From Phymorhynchus buccinoides (lineage: Eukaryota > Mollusca > Gastropoda > Neogastropoda > Raphitomidae): 64,000 nucleotides of DNA. The notes under the pieces are model-generated. The model was not told the origin of the DNA, did no database searches, and was given only the letters and a program-made list of their open reading frames with translations. The position numbers and the translations under genes were made by a program. The stretch covers positions 19,676,320 to 19,740,319 of the forward strand of contig CM065704.1 in assembly GCA_017654935.2 (NCBI GenBank), in the 5' to 3' direction. This document shows positions 1 through 12,900 of this stretch, piece after piece (position 1 is the first letter of the stretch; the number at the start of each line of letters is the position of its first letter).

Positions 1-439
1 ATCTGTATTTTTTCTCCTTTTTATTGATAGACACTACTAACTTCAATGAATTGGCATCACAATCATCATCGTTTGACATCGTCTTCATCATCGATATTGT
101 CGATGAGCGTCGTCGTCCACATCATTATCGACAATAACAATAAAGGTGTCGTCTCGGATGACAACAAGCCTCCATCCACAATGGTAACTGAATGTGCATC
201 ATCATTTTCAGGCAATGCACTATCAGAGAAAATTTGACGTGAATATGATCTCCTGTAGTTGAATGTTCGTACGTTATTATTCAAAATTACAAAAAATAGC
301 CACCACTAACTAAAAAAAACATCATAATAACCATACCATTGATACGAGTCTCTCGGTCTGTGCCTTGATGCGTGGACTACCAACAATAAGAAGAACAGTA
401 AAAGGTCGGAAAGAGCAGAGATAGTCATGTTGTCTGACA

Positions 440-585
440 TGAACCAGCCTGGTACCTAAGGTTTCTAGAGTCCACCCCCCACCCCCCTCACACTGAAAAC
501 AATCGCCCTGCACTAGCAGTGACGAGCTCCCCAGGTGTCAGCAGCCCGGGTTCACTTATACGAGTCTCTCGGTCTGTGCCTAGAA
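440..585 (+). mobile_element. 3' part of a tRNA-derived SINE
   Basis: The stretch caggtgtcagcagcccgggttcac resembles caggtgggagcagcccgaatttcac in the fuller SINE at 57240-57625. It is followed by the motif tacgagtctctcggtctgtg that recurs through the neighbouring minisatellite. Confidence 0.5.
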
Positions 586-775
586 TGTGTCAGCTGATAC
601 ATGAACTTATGCATTATAAAATGTATTTGGATAACATGTTAGTGCTAAGTGAAAGAATATTCACTGTTTTCATGTATTACATTATGTGTGTATATGCGCA
701 CCCTCAATGTTATAGGCCGGAGGTCTGACTTTAAAACATTTTTGAGTTAGAGGTGTTTTTGCCTATAGTGTTATA

Positions 776-1712
776 CCATACCATAATACTGATACGAGTT
801 TCTCGGTCTGTGCCTAGAATGTAATACCACACCATACCATACCATACCACACCATACCATACCATACCATACCATACCATACTACTGATACGAGTCTCTC
901 GGTCTGTGCCTAGAATGTAATACCATACCATACCATACTACTGTGCCTAGAATGTAATACCATACCATACCATACTACTGTGCCTAGAATGTAATACCAT
1001 ACCATACCATACTACTGTGCCTAGAATGTAATACCATACCATACCATACTACTGTGCCTAGAATGTAATACCATACCATACCATACTACTGTGCCTAGAA
1101 TGTAATACCATACCATACCATACTACTGTGCTTAGAATGTAATACCATACCATACCATACCATACCATACCATACCATTGATACGAGTCTCTCGGTCTGT
1201 GACTAGAATGTAATACCATACCATACCATACCATACCATACCATACCACACCACACCATACCATTGATACGAGTCTCTCGGTCTGTGCCTAGAATGTAAT
1301 AAGAAACCATACCATACCATACCATACCATACCATACGATTGATACGAGTCTCTCGGTCTGTGCCTAGAATGTAATACCACACCATATCACACTTTACCA
1401 TTGATACGAGTCTCTCGGTCTGTGCCTAGAATGTAATACCACACCATATCACACTATACCATTGATACGAGTCTCTCGGTCTGTGCCTAGAATGTAATAC
1501 CACACCATATCACACTATACCATTGATACGAGTCTCTCGGTCTGTGCCTAGAATGTAATACAACACCATATCACACTATACCATTGATACGAGTCTCTCG
1601 GTCTGTGCCTAGAATGTAATACCACACCATATCACACTATACCATTGATACGAGTCTCTCGGTCTGTGCCTAGAATGTAATACCACACCATATCACACTA
1701 TACCATAGCACC
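776..1712. repeat. Compound minisatellite: ATACC runs, a 37-bp unit and a 61-bp unit
   Basis: ATACC pentamers alternate with GATACGAGTCTCTCGGTCTG and GTGCCTAGAATGTA. A 37-bp unit repeats about six times at 905-1130 and a 61-bp unit about six times at 1342-1706 (starts 1342, 1403, 1464, 1525, 1586, 1647). Open frames here are artefacts of the repeat. Confidence 0.92.
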
Positions 1713-1902
1713 ACAAACAACAACAACAACCACAAGGAAGCAACAAACAACAACAAAGCAACAACGTCAGTCTCGGCAACGTTCCAATGATATATAAACA
1801 TGACGCATAGGGGAATGTGATGGATGTTGAACGATGTCTACACAGGGGCACTGTCACTGTCATTTCGTCACTTATAGTCTGTGTGATTGATGGTGATGTA
1901 CA

Positions 1903-2061
<159 letters not shown>

Positions 2062-2211
2062 CGAACGAATCTTTTTTTAATCTTGAAAAGGAATAAGCAC
2101 AGTACAGGCTTGTTTACATCTCACCAACAACAAAGAAGAAAATATTAGATGACAATAAAGAATCAGTTCAATACATAATTATCCACACAGCCACACGCAA
2201 CATACACAACA

Positions 2212-2223
2212 GCTACACACACA

Positions 2224-2258
<35 letters not shown>

Positions 2259-2297
2259 GCGCACGCGCACGCACATGCACACGCACACACACACACT
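2212..2297. repeat. (ACGC)n / CA microsatellite
   Basis: Runs of ACGC with flanking CA repeats. Confidence 0.95.
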
Positions 2298-2486
2298 GTA
2301 CCAAAAATTATCGTGAAAATGCAAAAACAAATCACTAGATGCAAAGCACAAAAAAAGACCAACATTATTTAGAAGCATCAAAACATGATTCCACGAGTCG
2401 TACAGACATGCACTTCGAAGGTACACGTACATGCGCACGTGCAACGCACACACACAACAACATATAGTACTGTTATACTGTTTATA

Positions 2487-2790
2487 CTGTTTGACTGCAA
2501 ATTCGTGTATTAGGAGTTCAAATGAATTTTTTTTTATGTGTTTGACCAGTGGTCAGTGTCACTGACTAGTTGTCACTTTGCCCAAACCACAATAAAATTG
2601 TCATGACACTGACCACTGGTCAACCACATCAACAAATTTTCATTTGAACTCCTAATACACTAATTAGCAGTCAAACAGTGAAAATAGGCCAAAATGACCA
2701 CTGGTCAGTGACACTGACCACTGGTCAAACACATCAAAAAATTGTTCATATGAAATCCTAATACACTAATTAGCAGTCAAACTGTCTAAC
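2487..2790. mobile_element. Long inverted repeat with GGTCAGTGTCACTGAC core (MITE-like) plus a third arm
   Basis: The left arm (2487-2569) is the near-perfect reverse complement of 2604-2678: ACTGTTTGACTGC, TATTAGGAGTTCAAATGAA and GACCAGTGGTCAGTGTCA. A third copy of the arm follows at 2693-2790. Each arm carries its own palindromes (GACCANTGGTC; GTCAGTG/CACTGAC). 2791-3080 holds only short CCTGGGCAAAAACGG repeats and AT-rich DNA. Confidence 0.75.
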
Positions 2791-3082
2791 TGTCCTGGGC
2801 AAAAACAGGCCTGGGCAAGAACGGCCTGGGCAAAAACGGTGCACTCTCAAATCAGACGACCACTGGTCAGTTCCACAACTGCATTCTGCACAAGGCAAAC
2901 TATCAGTGATCAGTGCCACTAACATGTGGACACAAAGTCGATAAAAATCACATTTTTATTCTTATCAGATTGCACTCTGTTAAAAATTAAAGACAGCTAG
3001 TTATTAATTTTATTTAACAAAGACTTGATAAAAAAAAAGTTGAGAACTTAACAGGAATAAGTTTTTATAATTCCAACTTTCA

Positions 3083-3274
3083 TTTGGACAAAACAGCGGT
3101 TCAAAATCGGGCGCCGTTTTGTCCAACGACGCCGTTTTGTCTATAGACAAAACGGCGGATTTTGAACCGCAGTTTTGTCCGAATCATAATAGAAAATGTG
3201 GACAAAACGGCGGATGTAACCCCGCCGTTTTGTCTATAGACAAAACGGCGGAATTTGGACAAAACGGCGGTTAA
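3083..3274. repeat. Palindromic array of the 13-mer GACAAAACGGCGG
   Basis: The word and its complement CCGCCGTTTTGTC occur about eight times in alternating orientation, including a 30-bp perfect palindrome centred on GTCTATAGAC near 3236 and a shorter one near 3144. 3275-3810 holds no recognisable feature. Confidence 0.85.
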
Positions 3275-3807
3275 CAGTACCATTTATACACAGAGGAGGA
3301 GAATATAAAGCAAATCGTTTGACGTTTTTGTCTTGTTGTTATAATCGTGAATTTGGTTTTCAAAGGATAAAGGCTCCTGTGATTTAACTCTGCCCACTTG
3401 ATCAGTACATCGATATTGCTTTATTGAGACAATGACAATTTCTTTATTCATTAAGGCCTTTGCCCCTCATGAAGGGGGTACTGGATAACAAAATATAACA
3501 TAGTACTGACTGTAACAATATTTACAAAATGAACATTTCTTACATCATGACTGATCGTAGGTGTAAAGCTTTATATAAATAAATTGATAAGTTTCGCACA
3601 AATTCTCTCATTTGTAGAAGCAAAACGCAGGCTAAAACGAAACTGGTTCGGATAACTGAAGAATGAATTTTTGTGGGATATATCGTTTTCTTAGATCATA
3701 CAAGACAGGACAACACAATACAACATTGATATCATCTTTTGCATTTTTACAAGAGGACAAATTAAATCTGTTTCAGTGTGTTTCTTATAGCGATAGCTCT
3801 GTGCTTT

Positions 3808-3908
<101 letters not shown>

Positions 3909-4015
3909 ATTTGACTCAAGAAATCCCAACCATTGTCTGCATCCTAGCGATTAAAAACCATGACGGGAAAATGGCAGATTTTAATTTAAGACTGAATTTT
4001 ACAAATAACTCGTTT

Positions 4016-4224
4016 TGTACATCAGTTCTCTCAGTGGTATTTGTACATCAGTTCTCTCAGTGGTATTTGTACATCAGTTCTCTCAGTGGTATTTGTACAT
4101 CAGTTCTCTCAGTGGTATGTGTACATCAGTTCTCTCAGTGGTATGTGTACATCAGTTCTCTCAGTGGTATGTGTACATCAGTTCTCTCAGTGGTATGTGT
4201 ACATCAGTTCTCTCAGTGGTATTT
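4016..4224. repeat. 26-bp minisatellite, eight copies
   Basis: Unit ttgtacatcagttctctcag + tggtat repeats eight times with a single T/G variant. 26 is not a multiple of three, so all three frames read the same peptide in turn; not a gene. 4225-4600 is unassigned. Confidence 0.95.
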
Positions 4225-4600
4225 GACAAACTGAATCTTTGTTGTGTGTTCATCCTCAAAGAAATGACGCGTTGATTTGAATTCCATGTGCTCATTCCTG
4301 CACATGTAGTCATTACAACGACAACGAATAATAACAACCCTCCCTTTCTTACTTATGCCTTCAATTTCATCAAGGGAAATAAAATAAGCCGCGAAAGTTA
4401 TACACCGTCGGACTACCAGAATGTACCAGTACGTTGGAATACACACACACTTTCGGAACGCATTTGTTCACGGGGAGCAGCCTACATGTATGTGCTGCTA
4501 CCGTCTTGTTTCTTGTTGTTTGCGTCTAAAGCTACATGTTTCTTACATGAATATGCCCAACACTAGAATTTAAAAAAAAGTATAACTGTTCGCGATCAAA

Positions 4601-5345
4601 ATGGGTTAAAGGCTGAACTGAAAATGTCCCTATGTCAGAAATTGATAAACACACCATAAGAAACTATCATGCCAAATGTCATGCTTACTACATGAAAATA
4701 CCCAACACTAGAATTGTATTTAGTTATAACTGTCTGCGAGCAAAATTCCCTGAATGGGTTAACCTTTATCAGACGTTGCTTGTGATTATACTTCTCCAGA
4801 TGATGCGGGTCTCCTCGTACCCACAGATTTGTACATGCATTTTAACAGTATTTATCCCTCTCCAGATGATGCGGGTTCTCCAGGACCCATACTCGTCAAA
4901 GAGTCACTTTTGACGAGTCACCATGTGTGTGACATGGTGACTCTTCTCCAGATGGCGCGGGTCTCCCACGACCCATACTCAATGCACTGCAGTGACATAT
5001 TTCTGCTCTTTAAAGTATGGGTCCTCCGTGACCCATAGGAGAAGTATGTTAAAATGATGTATCTAATTATTACTTTAGTTTTTACTGTATTGGCACCAAC
5101 ATTTGCTGACATATACCAAACTATGTTTTTTTTAAAATACAAAATGTTTTATTATCATAGTCCCAATAGTTTCTGAGATATTAAGTCATGTGTGCGTCTC
5201 TGGGTCTTGGACGACCCATGAAGCACGGTAAAGGTTAAAGGCTGAACTGACAATGTCCCTACGTCAGAAATGAAATGAATAAACACATCATAAGAAACTG
5301 TCATGCCAAATGTCATGCTTGTACGTTAAAAAATGCACAATGATG
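4601..5345. repeat. Dispersed repeats: duplicated ~100-bp block and GGGTC(T/C)CC..GACCCATA motifs
   Basis: 4606-4717 and 5232-5340 share aaaggctgaactga, aatgtccctacgtcagaaat and catgccaaatgtcatgctt in the same orientation. Between them, ctccagatgatgcgggtctcc followed by GACCCATA or TATGGGTC recurs near 4796, 4862, 4948 and 5020. No coding evidence. Confidence 0.65.
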
Positions 5346-6060
5346 ACAATTCCTCCTCAGCTAACTGGAGATAGTGAATGAGTGTAGGCCATGAATGAGT
5401 GTAGGCCAACGTGCAGTGAAGCGTTGCTTTGTCGTTGTTTCCACTTGCCATCGCTGCGCCTCCACTTGAAGCTCTACTAGCTAGCCTAGCCTAGTGCACC
5501 GATTTCATCATTTTCATCATCCAGTCTGTTCCCCGTTGCAGCAGACGCAGCCCCGCGGCAAGTCAGTCATTAACAAAAGCATAGTTCTGAAGCAGACGAC
5601 TGGTCGGACATACTGGCTGCAGTTTCGAAGTGTTGAGGTGTTTGTTTTTTTCGAGCCAAGTTTTCACGAATAGAACCACAGCTAAGGTTTTGTGTGGCTG
5701 GGTTCAGTGGCTGAATTGGATTGTTGAAATCTGTAAGTTTGCATGTGAAATACAGGCCTATTTGGGTTTTTTACCATTCGTGAGCGATCATGTGTGTGGT
5801 GTAAAAGAAATTAAAAGAATGTTTAAATAAAATAATTGTTAGAATCCAACTACTTTAGAATTTAGATATTTATTTTGTTCATAAAAAAAAGTCCCATTGT
5901 TCGTATAATGCAGAAAACTGCGATAGCAGGCAGTGTTACCGCAGGCGCGCGCACTTGCTTGTGTGTGTGTTGTGTGTGTGTGTGTGTGTGTGTGTGCTCT
6001 GGCTAAGTACTAATCAACATAGATTTTCATTGTTGATTATGATTATGGTTAAAAATAACA
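5346..6060. other. Non-coding spacer with a GT microsatellite
   Basis: Contains gtgtaggcc(a)atgaatgagt duplicated near 5380-5410 and (GT)n at 5960-5996. No gene seen. Confidence 0.4.
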
Positions 6061-6720
6061 ATAAACAAGGGCGTCGCCGAGTGGCAGACATGTCCGTCAC
6101 CAGCAATGCCACGCACTTGCGACACCCCGTAGAGTGTCACATCCTGACACAAAATTGGAAGGGATTCTGTCTTCTAGTTCACGAGATACAGCTTGAAGAA
6201 GAAACATATAGCGCAAAGAAATTTCGGTTTTCAAGGTCAAGGTCAGCATGGTGATAATTTATGCTCGGATGTTTTCTTCTCTAGGGTATACAGTACCACA
6301 CACAATCTGAAGCGCTTCTGTCAAGTACAAATGTGGAAAATATGGCTTAAAACCCAATGTGTAGACCTCTACCACTGTCAAGGCCTACAGATCGCCAGGA
6401 CCGTGACCGTGACCTTGATCGGTATGCCACCATCAGAACGGGCATAAGCCAAACCACCTTCATACCAAGTTTCAACATCCTATGTCGATCGGATTTTCGG
6501 TTTTCAAGGTCGTACGTCAAGGTCAAGGTAACGACGGCAAAATGGTTTGCGCGGATTTCTTCTTTCACACAAAATTTGACGCGATTCGGTCAAGCGGTTC
6601 GGGAGATATCCTTGGGGCAGACAGAAAAAACAACAACAACAAAACAAACAAACAAACAGACAAACCAGCCCGTCGCAAAGTCAGATCCCCTTCGGTGACG
6701 GACAAAAAGTGTTTTTGTTA
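6061..6720 (+). mobile_element. Dispersed repeat rich in TCAAGGTCA motifs
   Basis: Shares acaaaattggaa...gattc, gtcaagcggttcgggagata and gacagaaaa...caaac with 22737-23505 and 42320-43499. Contains TCAAGGTCAAGGTCA and TGACCTTGA words. Boundaries uncertain. Confidence 0.6.
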
Positions 6721-7818
6721 GGACTGACTTATCCGCCCCTGCAAAGCCTACTATGAAGACCCCGATCCCCCCCATCCCCATCCTAGTAGCGTAGCTTTTC
6801 ACTACAAACCTACCACTGACTGTGCTAATGTCACCTCATAATCCCATTTCCAGCAAATGAGGTACTGAATTTCAGGTTGACACAGAATCTCGGAGAAAGC
6901 TAGAAAGAATGGACTTTTGAGGAAATGTATTCTGGCGATTATCGCACGCGCGCACGCGCGCACACACACACTAATACAAACGCTGGCTTCGAGAGCATCC
7001 AGAAGTTAACATATTTGACATTATCACTGTAGGCCTGCAACAAAACGCATGCCCTGAGTAATGACCTAAGTTAATCAGTTGTTTGATTGAAATGACCTGA
7101 GTGACTACAGAGAGTGTGCCCGGCCCCTTTAGACTAGGCCTACTGTTGGCCTACTAGTTTCCTGCTTGGGGGTGGGTTCTTTCTCTGTAGAACTGCTTTA
7201 CACTGGTTTCCTCCAGACGAGGGTTATTTCATCATCCGAGGCTGAAAGTTAGTGGGCGTGTTTGATCCACGAGACTTCGATCAAAGCGCTGCTCACTGGT
7301 AAAGGCTGTGCGCGTGATAGACGCGAGGCGCGCGCGTGTACGCTTCGCTGAGGATTTTGTTGTTGACGTGTGAGGGGCGTGCGCGTGCATGCGTCATGAC
7401 CTGCGCAACTCTAAGTTTCTTTTCTAGCTTGTTTCTGTAGTGCACTGACTTTAAAAAAATGTGTTTTCCTGTTTTGTACACATTCCTTTCTTGTGCCACG
7501 TGTGTGAATACGGGAGACAGAAGGTGAGGGTGGTTTGTGTTTGTACACTACTAAGCTTGAAAGGAAAATCGGTTGATTTTGTCACAGTTATGAAAGGAAT
7601 GGATTGGTAACATATTGTTGGTATGATTGACGCTAGCTGCTGAATCGTTTTCTTTTCAGTCGAAACCGGGGAAATCCGGTTTTTATTCTGCTGACGTATT
7701 GGCTGTCGATAGGTTGCTATGGTAACTGGGTCTTTTTACTTGTTGGGCGTGTTTGTGTGCGGGTCTGTTTTTGTCATTTTAGCTACGATGTCGGCCATTA
7801 TAGCCAACAATATGCCAT

Positions 7819-7821
<3 letters not shown>
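6721..7821. other. Unassigned sequence
   Basis: Unique-looking sequence with short CG-rich CA/CG runs near 6943-6970; no convincing exon or known repeat. Confidence 0.3.
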
Positions 7822-7878
<57 letters not shown>

Positions 7879-8182
7879 TGTGTGTGTGTGTTTGTGTGAT
7901 TATTATTATTATTAACATTTATACGCCTAATCAAATGAATGCCATAGGCGTAGGCCTGTACAATCAATAAATAATTGTAACAACATAACAAAAACAATAC
8001 ATAAGCATGCACGATTGAGCACACAACGCACCCCCATCCACACACACATACACACGCACGCACGCACACGCACACATACACACACACACGCGCGCGCGCA
8101 GGCAATGCATCGACGCACAAACCAGGTCATGAAGGGATGTGTGTGTGTGTCACTGTGTGTGTCACTGTGTGTGCGCGCGCGT
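7822..8182. repeat. Microsatellites: GA, GT, CA/CACG
   Basis: (GA)n-(TG)n at 7822-7892; CA/CACG at 8038-8098; GT at 8138-8182; AT-rich sequence between. Confidence 0.95.
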
Positions 8183-8740
8183 GTCAAGTCTAAACAAGTG
8201 CAACGCCGGGCGGCTGCAAAGTCCCATCCCAGCATCGCCGAGTTACTCCGAAATCGGAATGTGTCGGTTGTACACATACATAAAAACACATCAAAACAGC
8301 ACGTAACTGAATAGTTTTTTTATATATAGCCTTGGGGTTCGGACCCGTGATTTGAGCGCGCGCGATCATGCGCACACGAGCGCACAGAAAAATTCATGAC
8401 AACTGTGTTATAGACCATTCATCAAGAAATGTGAAAAAACCCTGCATTGAAATACATGCAAAACTTCGCGAGATATTAACGATTATGTGTTTCGGGGTTT
8501 GAACCCCGTAACTGGCGCGACCTTGACCTTAATGTAAAACTAAATACATCAGTGGGTAGCTTGCATCTTGGCAAACTAGTATACCAAATTTGATGATGAT
8601 AGACTGAATAGTTTTTGAAAAAAACGGACGAATAGCCGGACGGACGGAGGCACGCCGGACGGACGGACACCGGACGGACGGAGCAGACAAAAACAATAGC
8701 TTTCCGAACCTTTGGTTAGGGGACTAATTAGGGAGGGTCT
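8183..8740 (+). mobile_element. Dispersed repeat family with (CGGA)n tail, copy 1
   Basis: Starts caagtgcaacgccgggcggc and carries actccgaaatcggaatgtgt, gtgtttcggggtttgaaccc, gatgatagactgaatagttt and a CGGACGGACG run, ending ggggactaatta. The same order is seen at 34270-35290 (minus) and 43725-44090 (plus). No protein coding; non-autonomous element of unknown class. Confidence 0.7.
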
Positions 8741-8825
8741 CTATCTTATACTATTAAAAGTACAATATTGCCGAGACATGTTTTTGTGTTTTTTACTCAA
8801 AGCAGCACTCTACTTCTGTTATGCG

Positions 8826-9221
8826 CTACACACACACGCACGCACGCACATACACACACTCTCTCTCTCTCTCTCTATCTACGACATGTCCAGAGCAGAC
8901 CAGCAGAACCTTACGTTTGGTTTACCTAATACCCCAATCTCCCCACAGCACGCTTTTGTCATGAATTACCTGTTTGTCACATTGTGTCATGTTCATTTGT
9001 GTCTATTCCCGATGTTACGCTTTATGATAGCTGCCCCCCCTCCCCCTCACATTATTGTGTCAAAGGAAAATCATTGTACGGTTTCGTGTTTTACGAATAC
9101 AACCTTGACTCACCAAGTAGGTAGCTTTTATCAATGTTTAGAGCTCTTGGTGCTGTTGCTTTGGGGATTTGGTTTGCCTTTTGGGACCTTCCCCAGCGTC
9201 AATTGAAACAGTAACGCGCTA

Positions 9222-9317
<96 letters not shown>

Positions 9318-9380
9318 AACAATTGAACTTTTTTTTTTATTGCAAAGGTCACATTGCAGGGAGGTCACAACAATCCAACA

Positions 9381-9432
<52 letters not shown>

Positions 9433-9537
9433 GACAATTGAGAATTGTATATAGGCCTGTGACCCGTTACATAATAACAAAGTAACAAAGCAAAGCAAAA
9501 ATCAAAAGCACACAGCAGAGAGAGAGAGAGAGAGAGA
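8826..9537. repeat. Cluster of CA, CT, GT and GA microsatellites
   Basis: CA/CT at 8826-8875, GT 9226-9281, GA 9282-9316, GA 9385-9430 and GA 9517-9537, split by short unique stretches. Confidence 0.95.
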
Positions 9538-9909
9538 GACTGACTGACTGACTGACGTGTTGACTTAACGTCCTCTCAACCAACTAAGGGTCATGTGGGA
9601 CATTTTTATATATTATCGGGGATTTATAAATAAGATGATTAACTTTGAAGATCTTATCATGGATTATTATAAGTCAGTGAGATTTTTTAAACTTAGTTAC
9701 CAAGGACTCAAGAGGGGGGATTTTATTTACCAAGCTTTGCTTCCTTCTTTTTTTTTTTTTTGGTTTTTTTGTTGTTAGATATAGAACAATGATTAAGTAA
9801 CTCACAGAGTTAAACAATAGGATTTCTTTTTTCCATTGAAATCAATGTATAAGGAGAAACAAGACTTCGTTGGGCAACGAGTATTGATTATTTTGGAGAG
9901 TATAGTGAT

Positions 9910-12900
9910 TTAGAAACGAAAACCAAAAGAGGTTTTTTGGAGATTTTGTGCAAAAAGAACCAGAAGGGTCCAATCTTCATCATTATTATTGATCAATGTA
10001 TGGTAGTTATAGGTTTTATTGGCTTTGGAGGTGATAATTATAACTTCATGAAGTTCTAACTGAACAAAAGGACAGTCTGAGAATAGGTGTTCTAAGGTAA
10101 GAATATGATTACAATCACATACATATTCGTTAAATTTACAGTAGTACGAATTTGTCCGAAGACGGAAAATTAGAGATGATAGGTGATATGGAATTGGTAA
10201 GAATAAGCCTTTTTTAACTGGTTTATGATCCCAGTGATGATCTTTAGCGTACTGTTCTAGATCAGCTTTCCAGTTAATATAGGAGGTATCTTTAAGTAGG
10301 CTATTACATTCGTTTACTGATAGACCTATACTGCAGGAGGCAAGATTTAAATTACCTGCTGCTTTTTTAGCTGCACAGTCTGCTTGATCGTTACCTTTAA
10401 TACCACAGTGGGATGGGATCCAGGTTAGAGTAACCTGAGTTCCCTTACAATTAATTTGATGAACTAAGAAAAGGATTTCTTGTATGATTTCTGCTCTGTT
10501 ATTTTGAGGGGATTGAAGACCCTGTAGGGATGACAGTGAGTCGGTGTATAATACCACGTTGGTAGCGAGTTGAGGGAGATCGTTTACAAAGTCCAGAGCC
10601 TTGAGAATTGCCCAAAGTTCGGCACTGTATATAGATAGATGAGGATTTAGTTTGAAAGATTTAGTAACATTAATACCTGGAATTGTGAAGGAACATCCTA
10701 TTTTGGTAGGTGCAAGTTTTGAGCCGTCTGTATAGATTTGAACTGTGTGACGTGAGTAATAAAAAATTTCTTTAGCTGCTACTGTTAGCTGATTAGTGTC
10801 TTTTTCTTTAGAATATATAGTTAAACTAGTATCTATATTTGGAGGTTCCCATTCCCAATTAGGAATACCGTGTTTAGGGTGAAATACCACATCCTGTAGT
10901 TGAAAATTAGAATTGTCTATTAAATCTTTAGAAAATTCATAAATGTGTTGGTACTTGGGAATTATATGTCGTTCCTGTGCTTCGGTGAATTGGAAAGCGG
11001 AGCTAACTGTTGAAAGGAATTCATCCTTACCATATACATTTGCTGCCTGAAGGCGAACCATAAATTTTGCACAATTTAGTTTAATGAGATGTTCTACGGG
11101 AATCCAATCGATATCCCTATAAATTAACTTGCTTACAGCGTAAGGGGGGATCCCCAGGGCTAATTTGAGTGCCCGGAGTTCCAAGGAGGCTAATTTCTTT
11201 AGTTGATGTTTGGGGAGTGTGTAAAAGGCCTCCATACCATAAGTTAGTCTACTCCTTACTAAGGCTTGAACCAGGTAAGTTAAGAATTTTGGATCTTTAG
11301 CCCAGTTTTCATGAGATATAACCTTTAAAAAGTTAATAGCATTAGTACTTTTAGTGATTAAGTGTTCAATATGAGCATTCCAGTTTAAATTTGAGGACAG
11401 GATTACACCTAGGAATCTTACTTGTTGAACTGGTTTTTTGATTTCATCATATATAATGATGTTATACTGATCGTTTAGGGTCTGTCTCCTAGCGAAAACC
11501 ATGAAATGACACTTTTCTGGGGAAAGGTAAAAACCATGAACCTGCATAAAACCTGCTATTAAGTCGACATTATGTTGATGTTGTTTAAGGGCTTTATTAA
11601 TCTGTTTTTTTGTTTTTCCATTCTTAGGGTTAGTCCAGATCGCTATATCATCTGCGTACATGGAAATGTTACAATGTTTAAACGGAAGTTTAGGTATTTC
11701 GTGTAATATTATGTTAAACAAAGTAGGGGCTATAATACTCCCCTGAGGAACTCCCATGTCTATTTGATGTTTAGTTGATAGATGTTGACCTACTCTGACC
11801 TTGATTGTTCGGTTGGTTAGAAAAGATTGAATAAAATTTAGCATATTACCTTGAATACCTATCTTGTTAAGTTTTAGTAAAAGTCTCCCCCGCCAGACCG
11901 AGTCATAGGCGGCTTTTATATCGAAAAAGGTGGCCAGAGTTCTTTTGCCTTTGGCCATTGCTTTCCTTACGTGGGAGGTTATTTTAACTATGTGTTCCGT
12001 GCAACTACGGTGTTTTCGAAATCCTGCTTGGTATTTAGGTAAGATATCATGTTTTTGTAAAAAGTCTTCCAGACGATTTTTGGCAATTCTCTCATATATT
12101 TTCCCTAGATGTGGGGTTAGGGAGATGGGGCGATAGCTTTTAGGATCTCTGGCGGGCTTACCGGTTTTAAGGATCGCTACTACTTGGGCTTCTTTCCAAG
12201 CCTGAGGTATATCCCCTGTTTCCCAGCAGAAATTATAAAAGTGATGTAAGACTGTAATGAAAGACGGGGGGAGCTTTTGAATCATGATGTAAGAAATAAT
12301 GTCTTCACCTGTAGCTTTTTTGACACTTTTAATATTTCGAATAGCAGAGGTGAGTTCTACCCGTTTTATGGTTGCATTTATTGACCTAAAGTTGTTAGAG
12401 GACTTAGGAAGTTCTGGCGTAAGTTTACGCTTATCTTGTTCTACTTTGGGTAGAAATTTAGTTTGACTAGCCCTAGCAAACATCTCAGCCAGAACATCGG
12501 CTTTTTCTTGGTTGTTTTTTGTAAGCTGATTACCATTTAAAATTTTCGTTTCTGGTCTTTTACCTTTAGATTTGATTTTCTTTAGTGTTTTCCAAGCTGA
12601 ACCTAGGTCTTTGTAATTTATAATGTTAGCTGACTTTTTAAAGAATTCTAGTTTGGCTGCTGCACAGGTTTTGTCACTATGTTTTTTGGCCTTCTTTTTA
12701 CACATTAGGTTATCTTTATCTGGGTGCTTCTTGCACTGTGTGCAGGCAGAATGTTTGGCCTGCACTGCTTCCGCACACGCCTCATTCCACCAGCCTTTGT
12801 TTTTAGTAGTAGCAATTTGATTGGCCTTATAAGTTGGAATAGTCTGATTACTGCTTTCTAGAATTGACTCTCTGATGTTTTGGTAGTAAATCTCTATATT

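Noticed and set aside
731..1401. MVWYGMVWYG repeat proteins on the minus strand
   Set aside because: ATACC minisatellite read in frame; no start context, no splice sites, no known domain.
776..1712. CRISPR-like array
   Set aside because: Regular repeats but no unique spacers, and the context is eukaryotic.
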